64,000 bases of DNA from Theristus sp. LFF4_11 (lineage: Eukaryota > Nematoda > Chromadorea > Monhysterida > Xyalidae), in assembly GCA_030248135.1 (NCBI GenBank), contig JASANC010000209.1, positions 82,905-146,904 on the forward strand. The letters are read 5' to 3'. The notes beneath the pieces were generated by a model. It saw only the letters and a list, made by a program, of their open reading frames with translations. It had not been told where the DNA came from and did no database searches. Below are positions 23,573-33,500 of the stretch, piece by piece; the stretch's first letter is position 1; every line of letters starts with the position of its first letter. The translations under genes and the position numbers were made by a program.

Positions 23573-24172
23573 CAGTACCGTGGGCGGGGGGGTGGGGGGG
23601 GTGGGGGGGGGGTACACCCCCCCCCCCAGAGCACCAGAGACCGTCGGGTGGGGGGGGGTGGGGGGGGCACCGTGCAACCCCCCCCCCTAAACCCGGGCAC
23701 CCCCCCCCCCCCCATCGGACCCCCCCCCTCGAAAATTTGTCCGACCCCCCCCCCACACCCCCCCTGACATTTTGTCTGGCGGAGACCCCCCCCCCCAAAA
23801 TTTTTTGCACACCCTAAATTTTTTTTCGAAAATAATCATGATTTTTTGTCTATAAAGTCTATAATATAAGCTGAATATATGATAACTTGACCATCTTCAT
23901 TGTAATTTCAAAGATTTTGCAGCTAAATTTAGCGTTTTTCCTTTAAAATTTAAGCGAAAAAATTTCATGGGGGGGGGTGGGGGGGGGGGGTGGACCCCCC
24001 CACAGAAAATTTTGAAAAAAATGCACCCCCCCATGGGACCCCGGGGGGGGGGGGGTCCTACGTTACCATAGGTTGGACCCCCCCCTCACGTTTTGGTCGG
24101 CACCCCCCCCCCCCCCCCCACGGCACCATACCCCCCCCCCCCTTCGAAAATTTGTTTGGGCCCACGGTACTG
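23573..24172. mobile_element. Poly-G hAT-like MITE (CAGTACCGTGGGC ends), inner copy
   Basis: A 600-bp element with ends CAGTACCGTGGGC and GCCCACGGTACTG and perfect 8-bp duplication GTCATGGT (23565-23572 and 24173-24180). It is inserted in another copy of its own family. G-runs on the left and C-runs on the right are mirror images, so a single strand could fold back. Confidence 0.87.
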
Positions 24173-24382
24173 GTCATGGTACAGTGACACCCCCCAGGCG
24201 TGGGCCATGGGGGGGTGCACTATTGTAGAAAATTTTCTGGGGGGGTGCACACCCCCCACCCCACCCATGAGATTTTTTCGCTCAAATTTTGAAGGAAAAA
24301 CGCTAAATTTTGCTGCAAAATCTTTGAAATTACAATGAAGAATGTCAAGTTATCATATATTTAGCTTATATTATGGACTTTA

Positions 24383-25866
24383 TCATCAATCAATCAATGG
24401 AATTTATTACGGCAGTACGTCAAATTGGCTGTGGTACACAAAGACACAACACAATTCAGTGACGAAAGCGCTACGGCACATGATGCCTGGTTCTTACCTA
24501 GTAAAACATCAGAAAACTACGACTACAAAAACCAGACAGATCAGATCTCCAGTCTCAAACCTAGCAAACAAACAGAACGAAATAACAACAAAATCGTCGT
24601 GACAACATCTCCAAAATCGCCAAACCATTTTCCATATATTCCATATTTCCACGCGAAACCATTCTGTGTGACTGTGCCAAAGTAAACAGTAATTTCTCTG
24701 AGCAGATAAAGACGTCTATTAGCAATATTACGGTTGAACATCGAATGAAAGCGAAACCAACGAACCTTGATGTGGCAGCACTGGCGATATCCATCCGAAG
24801 AGACAGATAGAGCCAATGAAAGCAAGCGGCTCTTAGTTAGCCGAGAACGGAGCTGTATTTATGGCAAAGATGATTACGAATTTTTGACATTTCAACAGTG
24901 CGGAGCTTATGACCAAACACTTTGACAGAGGGCGCGGTCACAGTGTCATTTTCTAGTTGGTTCCAAATGTTAATTGACCTTACGGCCCAGTAACTCGCTC
25001 TCTGAGACGAATGAATTCTTGAAGTGGCAAGTTTCAGGGAATGTCCCCTAATTCCAAGATCGTTTTGATGAAGATTGAAAAATTTTGAATCTTTTTGAGT
25101 GAAACACAAGTGGTTCAAAATTTTATACACCATTATCAGATCACAAAATGTACGTCTGATCAATAATGGCGGAAGTTGAAGTGAGGTGAGACGGGTGGCG
25201 TAAGGGTCTTCAAAATTTATCCCATTTAGGTATTTGGTAAAAGAGCGCTGAGTTGATTCAAGAAGTTTGGATTGCCCAACAAGAGATGGTGACCAAACGG
25301 TAGGACAGAAGTTTAGTTTTGGGATAACCAAGCTTTTGAATAAGTGCATACGAAATTTGGTGGTTTTTACTCTGAAACAACGTTTGATAACTCCAGAAAC
25401 AGAGTTTGCCTTTTTTACCACCGATTCAATGTGGTTTCTAAATTTTAGATCTTGGTCAATCAAAATCCCAAGATCTTTTACTTCAGATACGGCAGAAATT
25501 TGTTTTCCGTGTAAAATGTAAGAATATTGGGGTTGACTTTTGAATTTAGGTGGAGAATTTGGGTTTTTTAGGTGAAAGAGTCAAACAGTTTTCTTTCATC
25601 CAATTTTCAATCGAATTCAGATCGTCTTGCAAAAGGTCTTTGTCCGAATCAGAGACCACAACTCTGTACAGTTTGACATCGTCTGCATAAATAGCTACAG
25701 AACAATTTGTTACGACTTCTGGCAAGTCGTTTATGAAGAGAGCAAACAAAATAGGACCCAAAACACTCCCTTGAGGAACACCTGAGAATAAATGTGAGAA
25801 GTCAGAAGTATATTTCCCAACATTCACGGATTGGGTTCGGTTATAGAGGTATTCGGAGAGTTTTTG
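24383..25866 (-). mobile_element. 5'-truncated CR1-like non-LTR retrotransposon with reverse transcriptase
   Basis: The minus strand encodes the second half of a reverse transcriptase: the GVPQGSVLGPILFALFINDL block, then the AIYADDVKLY catalytic motif (25896-25546 frame), and after a frameshift near 25560, VKDLGILIDQDLKF, the FCPTVWSP region and the WNQLENDTV-type C-terminal segment (25463-24837). Upstream domains, including any endonuclease, are missing. The 3' end at 24383 is a short (TTGA)n tail. The element is bracketed by identical 64-bp sequences at 24319-24382 and 25867-25930, its target duplication. The frameshift makes it inactive. Confidence 0.88.
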
Positions 25867-26133
25867 AATCTTTGAAATTACAATGAAGAATGTCAAGTTA
25901 TCATATATTTAGCTTATATTATGGACTTTAAAGACAAAAAATCATGATTTTTGAGCAAAAATTCATGATTTTTGGGTGGTCTGAGAAAATTTTTGGGGGG
26001 TGTCCCTGTTACTTAGGTCTCCATCTAGGGGGGGGGTGGGGGGGGGGTGTCTAGAAAATTTCGAGGGGGGGGGGGTGTGGATGGTCCAGTGTCAGGTTTT
26101 GGGGGGTGGATGTCGCGTGACCCCCCCCCCACC

Positions 26134-27167
26134 TAGGGTTAGGGGCTTTGAAAAAAAAAATTTTTTTTATTTTTTTTTCGTTTTTTTTTAAATTTGGATT
26201 TTTTTTTCAAACTTAAAAAAAAAATTTGAAAAATTTTTCTTCTACTTTGCTCTGAAAATTCGATTTATGGCATAATTTTTTGAAAGTTCAAACCAAATTT
26301 TCTTCCCAACTTCTTTGTGTGCTTAGGTACATGTCATTATTTGGTCATTTTGACCGACGTACTCCATGTTTTTCGATTTGGATGATTTCTAGAGTCAATT
26401 TTTAGCGTTGAAATGACTTAACTGAATTGAAATATCGTTTCAGAAATCGTTTTCTTGCAACTTAGAATATGTTTTTTCAGTCGGTAGGCCATGAGATGAA
26501 CATGATATCTTGTTGATTGGCGTACGTTATAGGTCTACAATGGAGTTGTGCGATATATTGTTAAACAATTGGAGCGGGGATGTTGGTTAATACCACATCA
26601 CACGACCGTTTTTCAGATACCCGATAACATGGCCACATGTTAAAACTTGCGTGCTGAGCTAAACTAACGTGTTAAACTTGCGTCTGTCAGTTGCCCGCAA
26701 CGTGATCGCGAAATCATGGTACGTGTTTTCGATACGATGATTTGAAGAGTGGGCTCTCGCCATGTGGCAGATAGCATGGCTGGTTGAACCTGAAAGTAAG
26801 TGTCTTGGGGGGGGGGGCGACCGGGTCGACAGGGGTTGCCGACTTAGCTACAGCAAACAGGAATTTTTGAACACAGTCAAATTTTGGTAATTTTCTAAAG
26901 AGGAACAACTAAGAACGGTTCAATATTCAAGTACACGTCGAAAATTGTCCTGTTTTACTGTTGAAAATGCAACTTTCCCTCTATGAAATGGACATAATTT
27001 CAATAAAACACGATTTTCGCTCTTATAGTTTTCCAGATCGTTCTGAAAATAGTCTAGATGAACTCAGCTCGACGAGACGCTTCGAACAAACCTAACTTGT
27101 AAAAAAAAATTAAAAATTTTTTTTTTTTAATTTAAAAAAAATCCGGATTTTTTTTCCCCTAACCCTA
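26134..27167. mobile_element. hAT-like MITE (TAGGGTTAGGGG ends)
   Basis: A 1,034-bp element with ends TAGGGTTAGGGG and CCCCTAACCCTA and 8-bp duplication CCCCCACC (26126-26133 and 27168-27175). The target is a C-run, so the duplication is slightly less informative than the others. A/T homopolymers lie inside both ends. It shares the ggcataattttt..gaaagttcaa core with the elements at 12800 and 9139. Confidence 0.78.
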
Positions 27168-27175
27168 CCCCCACC

Positions 27176-27434
27176 CCCCCCCCCACGCGGAGGTCTCGGG
27201 TGCTCTGGGGGGGTGTGTACCGTACCCCCCACCCCCCCTCGTCTTCGGTACTGCTTCTTGTGTTTTGACCCCCATAACGTCACTAATTGTCTCCAGCCCA
27301 AGTGAAAATTCACATACCGGCTTGAAATTCGATCAATTCTGATGATGTGTCGCGACGGCAGTACACGAAACAGCAACCAGACAACGTAACGCTTGCAAAC
27401 GGAGCAGCTCGGACGCTCAAATTTAGATTGCGAG
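27176..27434 (-). repeat. Fragment of TAGGGTTGTTAA-family MITE, reverse orientation
   Basis: 27260-27434 is the reverse complement of 9440-9610 (shared: aaattcgatcaattctgatg, caacgtaacgcttgcaaacg, ggagcagctcggacgctca). It continues at 28023-28080 after the nested poly-G element. A G/C-run tract precedes it. Confidence 0.75.
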
Positions 27435-28022
27435 ATGTACCGTGGGCGGGGGGGGGGGGGGGGGGGGGGCCCCCAACACCCCCCCCAGAGCACCCGAGAC
27501 CGTCGGGTGGGGGGGGGGGGGGGGGGGCACCGTGCCACCCCCCCCCCCTAAAACCGGGCACCCCCCCCCCCATCGTACCCCCCCCCGCGAAAATTTGGCC
27601 GACACCCCCCCCCCCCCCCCCCCCCGGAAATTTTGTCTGGCGGCCCCCCCCCCCCCCCAAAATTTTCTGGCCACCCTAAATTTTTTTTCGAAAATCATGA
27701 TTTTTTGTCTATAAAGTCCATAATATAAGCTGAATATATGATAACTTGACCATCGTCAGTGTTATTTCAAAGATTTTGCAGCAAAATTTAGCGTTTTTCC
27801 TTTCAAATTTGAGCGAAAAAATTTCCGGGGGGGGGGGGGGGGGGGGGGGTGGACCCCCCCCACAGAAAATTTTGTACAAATGCCCCCCCCCCATGGGACC
27901 CCCCTGGTGGGGGTCCCACGTTACCATAGGTTGGACCCCCCCCCCCTCACTTTTTGGTCGGCACCCCCCCCCCCACGGTACCATACCCCCCCCTCGAAAT
28001 TTTTTTTGGGCCCACGGTACTG
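27435..28022. mobile_element. Poly-G hAT-like MITE (CAGTACCGTGGGC ends), third copy
   Basis: A 588-bp element with ends ATGTACCGTGGGC (first bases diverged) and GCCCACGGTACTG and perfect 8-bp duplication ATTGCGAG (27427-27434 and 28023-28030). It interrupts a TAGGGTTGTTAA-family repeat. Contains G-runs and C-runs up to about 20. Confidence 0.85.
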
Positions 28023-28131
28023 ATTGCGAGGCGAATCGTCACCTTATCTGCATCGGAAATGCTAAGCCAACCTTTGCGACATATTTTTGTGAAAAATTTA
28101 AATGAGATTGACCACCGTGGGGGGGAGGGTG

Positions 28132-28896
28132 TAGAGATGTCAAGAAAAAAAAAATTTCTATTTTTTTTCTTTTTTTAAAAAAAATTTTTTTTTTTTTTAA
28201 ATTTTTTTTTTAAAAAATGAAAGTTGTTCAGAATTTTTCAGGGAGTCCGAATATCACCATCTGAGGAGCCACCGACTTACCATATGACCCCCACTCATAT
28301 GGGAGGAGGGTGAAAATTTCAGACTTGGTTTCGGCGACCCCATTTTCCCACCGACGACATCACGTCTCGTGTTTTGCCTCTCAATTCACCTCAAATAACA
28401 TGGAAACAAGTTCCACAACAAACCGGTGTGATCACGCTGACGACACGAGGCGAAACAGCAACGAGCAACCAACGAAGTTACGCTTGCAGTGGCAGACAGT
28501 GCAATTTCCACCTTTCGAGATCCTGAAAAACGATGCGTAAATGTGAGTTCTCTGCTTCTATCTCACCTTAGCGACATCGGAATTTGTTGAACTAGCCTTT
28601 GCGACGCTCAAGTACTTCAATGCGCGAGTCGATCATCACTCACCAAGGCTGAAAACAGTCGATAAATCAATCCAGAATACCACCTGCAGCGTTGAAGACT
28701 AAGTGACAAGGTAAAGTCAAAGAAAATTTTTGTTGAACTTTCGAAAAATTATGCCAAAAACGGCATTTTCAGGGCACATTAAAGAAAAAATTTCAAAAAT
28801 TTTTAATAAAAAAAATAAAAAAAAATGCTCATTTTTTTTACTTTTTTTTAAAAAAAAATTAAAAAAAAAATTTTTTTTTTGACCCTTACATCTCTA
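28132..28896 (-). mobile_element. hAT-like MITE (TAGAGATGT ends), copy 2
   Basis: Reverse-orientation sister of 12800-14033 without the inner insertion (765 bp). Ends TAGAGATGTCAAG and ..CTTACATCTCTA, with perfect 8-bp duplication GGAGGGTG (28124-28131 and 28897-28904). Shared interior phrases such as cacgtctcgtgttttgcctc make it a reliable empty-site control for the nested element in copy 1. Confidence 0.9.
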
Positions 28897-28904
28897 GGAG
28901 GGTG

Positions 28905-29210
28905 CGATCCCGTGTTTTCTCGCGGAGGGGGGTAGGGGGAGTCTAGTAGCAGTGTCGAGGTAAAGGGGGGGAGGGCAGGGGGTACACGGGTATCTGCCCG
29001 TGCACGGGCAGGATTTTCGGCTTTCGGCACCTCCCACCCCCCCCCCGCGCACTTTAGCTGCTGTTTTTGATTAAAGGTTGCTTGCAATGAGTCCTAACCT
29101 AATCCTAATCATAAAGCCAAGCCTTTTTGATAAGGTGCGTGCAAATGATCAATTCAGTTTTTGATTTTTTTTCTTTCCTTTGTAATAGGACAAGGTCACC
29201 GCTGCGGCAC
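28905..29210 (-). repeat. Partial CAGTAGCGAAAG-family element and flanking repeat, inverted
   Basis: 28905-29062 is the reverse complement of the left part of 21993-22550, ending at a diverged terminus (ctttagctgctg). 29063-29210 is the reverse complement of 22670-22860, so the same element-plus-flank arrangement occurs twice in the window in opposite orientation. Confidence 0.65.
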
Positions 29211-29526
29211 ATAATGCGTATACTTTTAATAATAGTATCACGGTTGCACTAATAGTATCACGGTTGCACTTCTCTCATAGTCGACGGTTTCTGTTCTTCC
29301 ATTCGTGCTTTTTGTTCTTTCTGATGGGCGATAACTCTGCAATCCTTCCGAACATAACGTGCTAATTTTTCACACAACTATCGAAAGTCCAAAACATCGC
29401 AGACGTTGTTATAGCAGGTTGTTTCAAGTTTTTCACGTTTTGTTACGTTTTAGCTGCGTGCGGTTCAAAAAAATTGCTTTTGATCTGCCCACCAACCCGT
29501 GACGACGGCGGCAAGCGAACTGAAGA
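29211..29526. other. Upstream flank of the PDZ-SoHo gene
   Basis: Holds a short tandem duplication (agtatcacggttgcactaat) at 29237-29270 and otherwise ordinary sequence. It should contain the promoter or an upstream 5' UTR exon of the gene starting at 29527; no core motif is clear. Confidence 0.4.
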
Positions 29527-30516
29527 ATGGTGATCACAATGCTGAACGTCGCAACACCCGCTGAAGGAACTGCCACCGAAGATTTCTCGGCCACACTGGT
29601 TGGTGGGCCACCATGGGGTCTTCGCATCAGCGACGTCAATGGAAAACCAATGCTGACGCAGGTTGGAATCATTTTTGTGGACTCGTTTTCAACGTTTTGG
29701 ATTTTGTTGGATTTTATGGCAATGTCAACTTCATTTTTTTTGTTTGATTTGGCGGTGAGATTTTTGGGGGGGACTTCATCTTTTAAGCGGATTTCGCATC
29801 AAAAAAGTGTGCAAATTGCATCAATTATCAGAAACAGCCTCAGCTCCCTCAACCTTTTTGTTTCAGAACAGGGCTTAATGCAAACGAGTCACAACTAATC
29901 CAGAATTTTATTGCAACAACTTTTCTTCGCTTCTGGCTTGATTGGTCTGGACCTGTGCATGCTGCTATCGTTTGCTCTTCCTTTTCCCATTGAGAAAAAC
30001 TTTGCGGATGTATAGGAATATTTCAATTTGAATTTCGTCGATCAGGTCGATGAATTAATTGTTTTGTCTGTTCTTTTTACATTCGTTTACTTTCTCAGCT
30101 AGTAAATGCGTGCGTGATGCGTGATATTGTTGATTGTCTCATACATTGACTTCATGGTAGAAACTGGTTTGATGCCACAGCATCGCATTACAACATCAAC
30201 GTTTGTTAAATAAGTTTGAACTTTATGAACATTGAATTTTCAGCCATTACAACACTGAGTTTCCGAACAGATATGGTGGCCATCTGACCTTCTGCTTTAT
30301 TAATTGCTTGTTTCATTTTATCCTATTTTGGACTGAGATTGTTTATTTTTGCTAGTTTCAGGTCAGTCAAATCGGTCGTGCCGCGCAAGAAGGACTGAAA
30401 ATTGGGGATATTGTGTCAAATGTGAACGGCAAGCCGGTGCATGGAGCGACGGCGGTGGTGGACGCACAAAGAGCAGTCAAGAGAACAAGTGGCGTTTTGA
30501 GGATTACCGTAAAGCG
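29527..30516 (+). CDS. PDZ domain exons 1-2 of the SORBS-like gene
   Basis: Exon 1 (29527-29661) supplies strand A, the carboxylate-binding loop PPWGLRI and DVNGKPMLTQ. Exon 2 (30362-30516) supplies VSQIGRAAQEGLKIGDIVSNV, NGKPVHGATAV and VLRITVKR. Together they make one full PDZ domain of about 78 residues, closest in feel to PWGFRL-type PDZ domains of Zasp/PDLIM and synaptopodin-2 proteins that bind alpha-actinin. The frame stays open past 30516 to 30783, but that stretch has no PDZ features and follows a gtcagt donor. Whether this domain joins the SoHo exons or ends in an unseen short isoform needs transcript data. Confidence 0.88.
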
Positions 30517-33500
30517 GTCAGTTATGCGTTTTGCAATCAAAAATCTTTTCTTGTCACATTATGTCCTGTAGTAAGCCATTGGTTTCAAAAAATTGGACGC
30601 GGCACTGTCACCACCCACCAGACCAACCCCTTCCACCGCTTGAAAACAAAAAATCTGCAAAAACAAGTGTATCCCTCTTCGGAATGCAGGTTTTTGGTTC
30701 TGTGCTGGTCCATACGCAAAAAAATGAACTATGTGCGAAGGTTTTTCGAACGTTCTTTTGACGAGACATTTTTGCGTGACTAAATATGGTGTGTCTACAA
30801 AATACACAATTGTGTTGATTCAGGCTTCAACATGCCGGTGCTGATAGCTTTCCAGAAGCTGAGCGTGCCTGTGTGCAACGCTGGCATATTGTAGCTAGAG
30901 ATATTATGTCTGCGAAGATTATACAGCTGCATTCACGCGATTTAAAGTCATAAGGAAGGAACACTGCCCTTCAGAACTGCTAGCCCAGCTTAAGAATAAT
31001 GTAGTGTTTTGCAGTGCGGTCAAAAACACTCACAACATAATCAATGTATGTGTGTGTAACGCTATTGGCACAGGGCGCTTCGTGAATAGCGAACTAAAAA
31101 TCTGAGCTTTCTTATGGTGCATAAAAAGCGCAACACACAACGGGTTTCTATGTTTTGTTAAAAAGGTTGAAGGAAGGAATCTGCTAATAATATAAATGTA
31201 AATAACAATGGCACGGGGTGTGTAAAGCCACTCATTGTTTCAAGGGGGCTAAGAAAACGCAAAATGTTAAGATGACCAGGATAGATTGTAGGTGCACTAT
31301 CCATATTTTTAATTTCATTGAGAAAAACAAACTTTGACTTGTTTTGCTTGGCGTTGAAACAGCTTTTATTTGTGGAACGGTGTACGTTGAAATATTATTG
31401 TGCGTGATAAATTAGGGGAACGAGACACATGAGGCCGTAAAAGTACAACAGAGCGAAACCATGAAATCGGAAATTGAATAGACTTAACAGGAACAAAGAA
31501 CTAAAAAACAAGAACGAGGATATTTCTGTGCATGTCAAATAGTGTGTGCTAGGGTTGGCACAGGAAAAAAACCCGGTTTCTTTTCCGTTTTAAAACCGTT
31601 TTTTTCAGTTTTTTTTCTTGGAAAAATAAAGAACCGGTTTTTTACCTTAAAAATTTTCAAACTTCGTGGTCAAAAATCACAATTCTTCGTTTGATTGATA
31701 AAATGTAAAATAATATTTTTGAAAAAGCGGTGCAGTGAACTGTGTCGAACTGAACTGGTGAAGCATCATTTTGCAGAAGCTTTTGTGGCAAGGGTCAAGT
31801 GAAATACGATTAAGACAAGGTGACTGCTGAACTAAGTGCATATGCAGACTGACTGATGATGTTGTCGATTTGCAAAGGGTAACTGATGAAATGTTATTTT
31901 TCGAACGCAATCCGCTATCGGTTTCACTTTGCAGTTCTGCAAATCTCGCCCCCTAATCGGGGTCAGCTATCCGGTCTCCTTGCAACCGTCCCTCCCCGCT
32001 CCCGACACCACACGGTCACTGCCCAGTCGTTGTTTTCAGTTTATTGAACGTGCAGGAAACGAATAAAATCGAAATTGATTTGATTTGAAACAAAAAAATG
32101 GGTGGCATTGGGTGGCAAAAATAGCAAATTGGGTCGGTTGTATGCCCGAAAACAGCATTTTACGCTGCTCAAAATCACTAATTTTGATGTATTTCCTATT
32201 TTGAATTCAAGATTAAGATGCCAAGTTCTGGAAAGTTTAGGAGCTGGGAGGCATTCGGTTTTTTATGGTTTTAAAACGGTTTTAAAACGGAAAAGAAACC
32301 GGTTTTTTTTCTTGGCAATATAAAAAACCGGTTTTTTACCAACCCTAGTGTGTGCAACACCAAGCACAGCCAGCCCACAAAACAGCTAGTTTGTCGTTTG
32401 AAAATTCAATTTTAAAACCAAATTTTGGGTCTGATCAATAAAATCGTGCACAGCATGTTTCATCTGAAAGCTAAATAAACAGACATGAATTCTAACCGTC
32501 AGCTTGCACCATCAGAAAAACGCAGAAACAAATACGACACTTTAGCTACTGTTCAATATTCAACAACCCTTTTTTGTTTTCAGCTATCTTTGCCGAGTTT
32601 TTGACCGGAAAACTTAACAAAGCATGCAACGACACATATTCTCCTGTATTCGGAGAAAAATTATCTAACGAACAACATTCTTAAAACATATACTCTTAAA
32701 CAATCCGGATTAAACAACTTGTTTTAAACAACTTATTAAACAACAACAACAACGGATAAAACGAGAGATGCAAATTTGTGTGAACGTCGCAGTACCATAT
32801 TGTTATTGAAGCTGAATCATTTGAAACATGGGCAGTCTAGCTTTTTATTATGTCTGCAACAAAGTGTTTGGGTGGCTATTGGACATTGATCACAATGAGG
32901 CCATCAATACTGCAGCCAACCGGCAACCAACAATAGCCGACGCAAACACAGACACTGTCAGAAGAATTCCATATCGGTAGTTTGCTGCTTTTTTTAGCAA
33001 CCGATTGTTAAGAGATTCGACTCTTGTTATTTTTTCAGTGGAGGGGCATCTAACCATCAGCAGCCAATGAAGCAACGGATCGTCACAGAACAACCAAAAG
33101 CAGAAACCGTCGTTACCCAAGGCGAAACGGGTCATCGTAAAACTCAGCTATTCAAAGAAAGTACAAGCCCCAGAGAGCGAGATCTGTCCGCTATTAAAAG
33201 GCAACCGGATCCGGAACCTCAAACACTTCATCACCTTTCTTCCGAGAATATCATGAACAAAAGAGATGTATCTCCATTTGGCTTCATGTTTCAACAGTCT
33301 TCTGCTCAAAACCAAAGCAGACTTCTGAATGCTTCAAATCCATCACTTCCAATTTCAACCACCGCAGGCTGGCTGTCTACAGGTTGGTGTCTTTCTTTGG
33401 TTGCGTTTGATTATCACCAAAACCCGCTTAACGTTTTTTGCTAATCAAGGAAATGCTATTTATAGATCTTAGTCGATACGCTCCAAAGCCGTTCAGTTAT

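Larger units (their letters stand above)
23479..26130. mobile_element. Outer poly-G hAT-like MITE (CAGTACCG ends), interrupted twice
   Basis: Starts cagtaccgaaggc at 23479 and resumes after the nested sister copy (23573-24172) and again after the LINE (24383-25866). The interior block tttgaaattacaatgaag is shared with 14800 and 27750. The right terminus is degraded in the G-runs at 26000-26120; the end coordinate is approximate. Confidence 0.55.

Noticed and set aside
30517..30783. Continuation of the PDZ reading frame beyond exon 2
   Set aside because: A gtcagt donor ends exon 2 in phase with exon 3; the following residues have no PDZ or low-complexity pattern like the rest of the protein.
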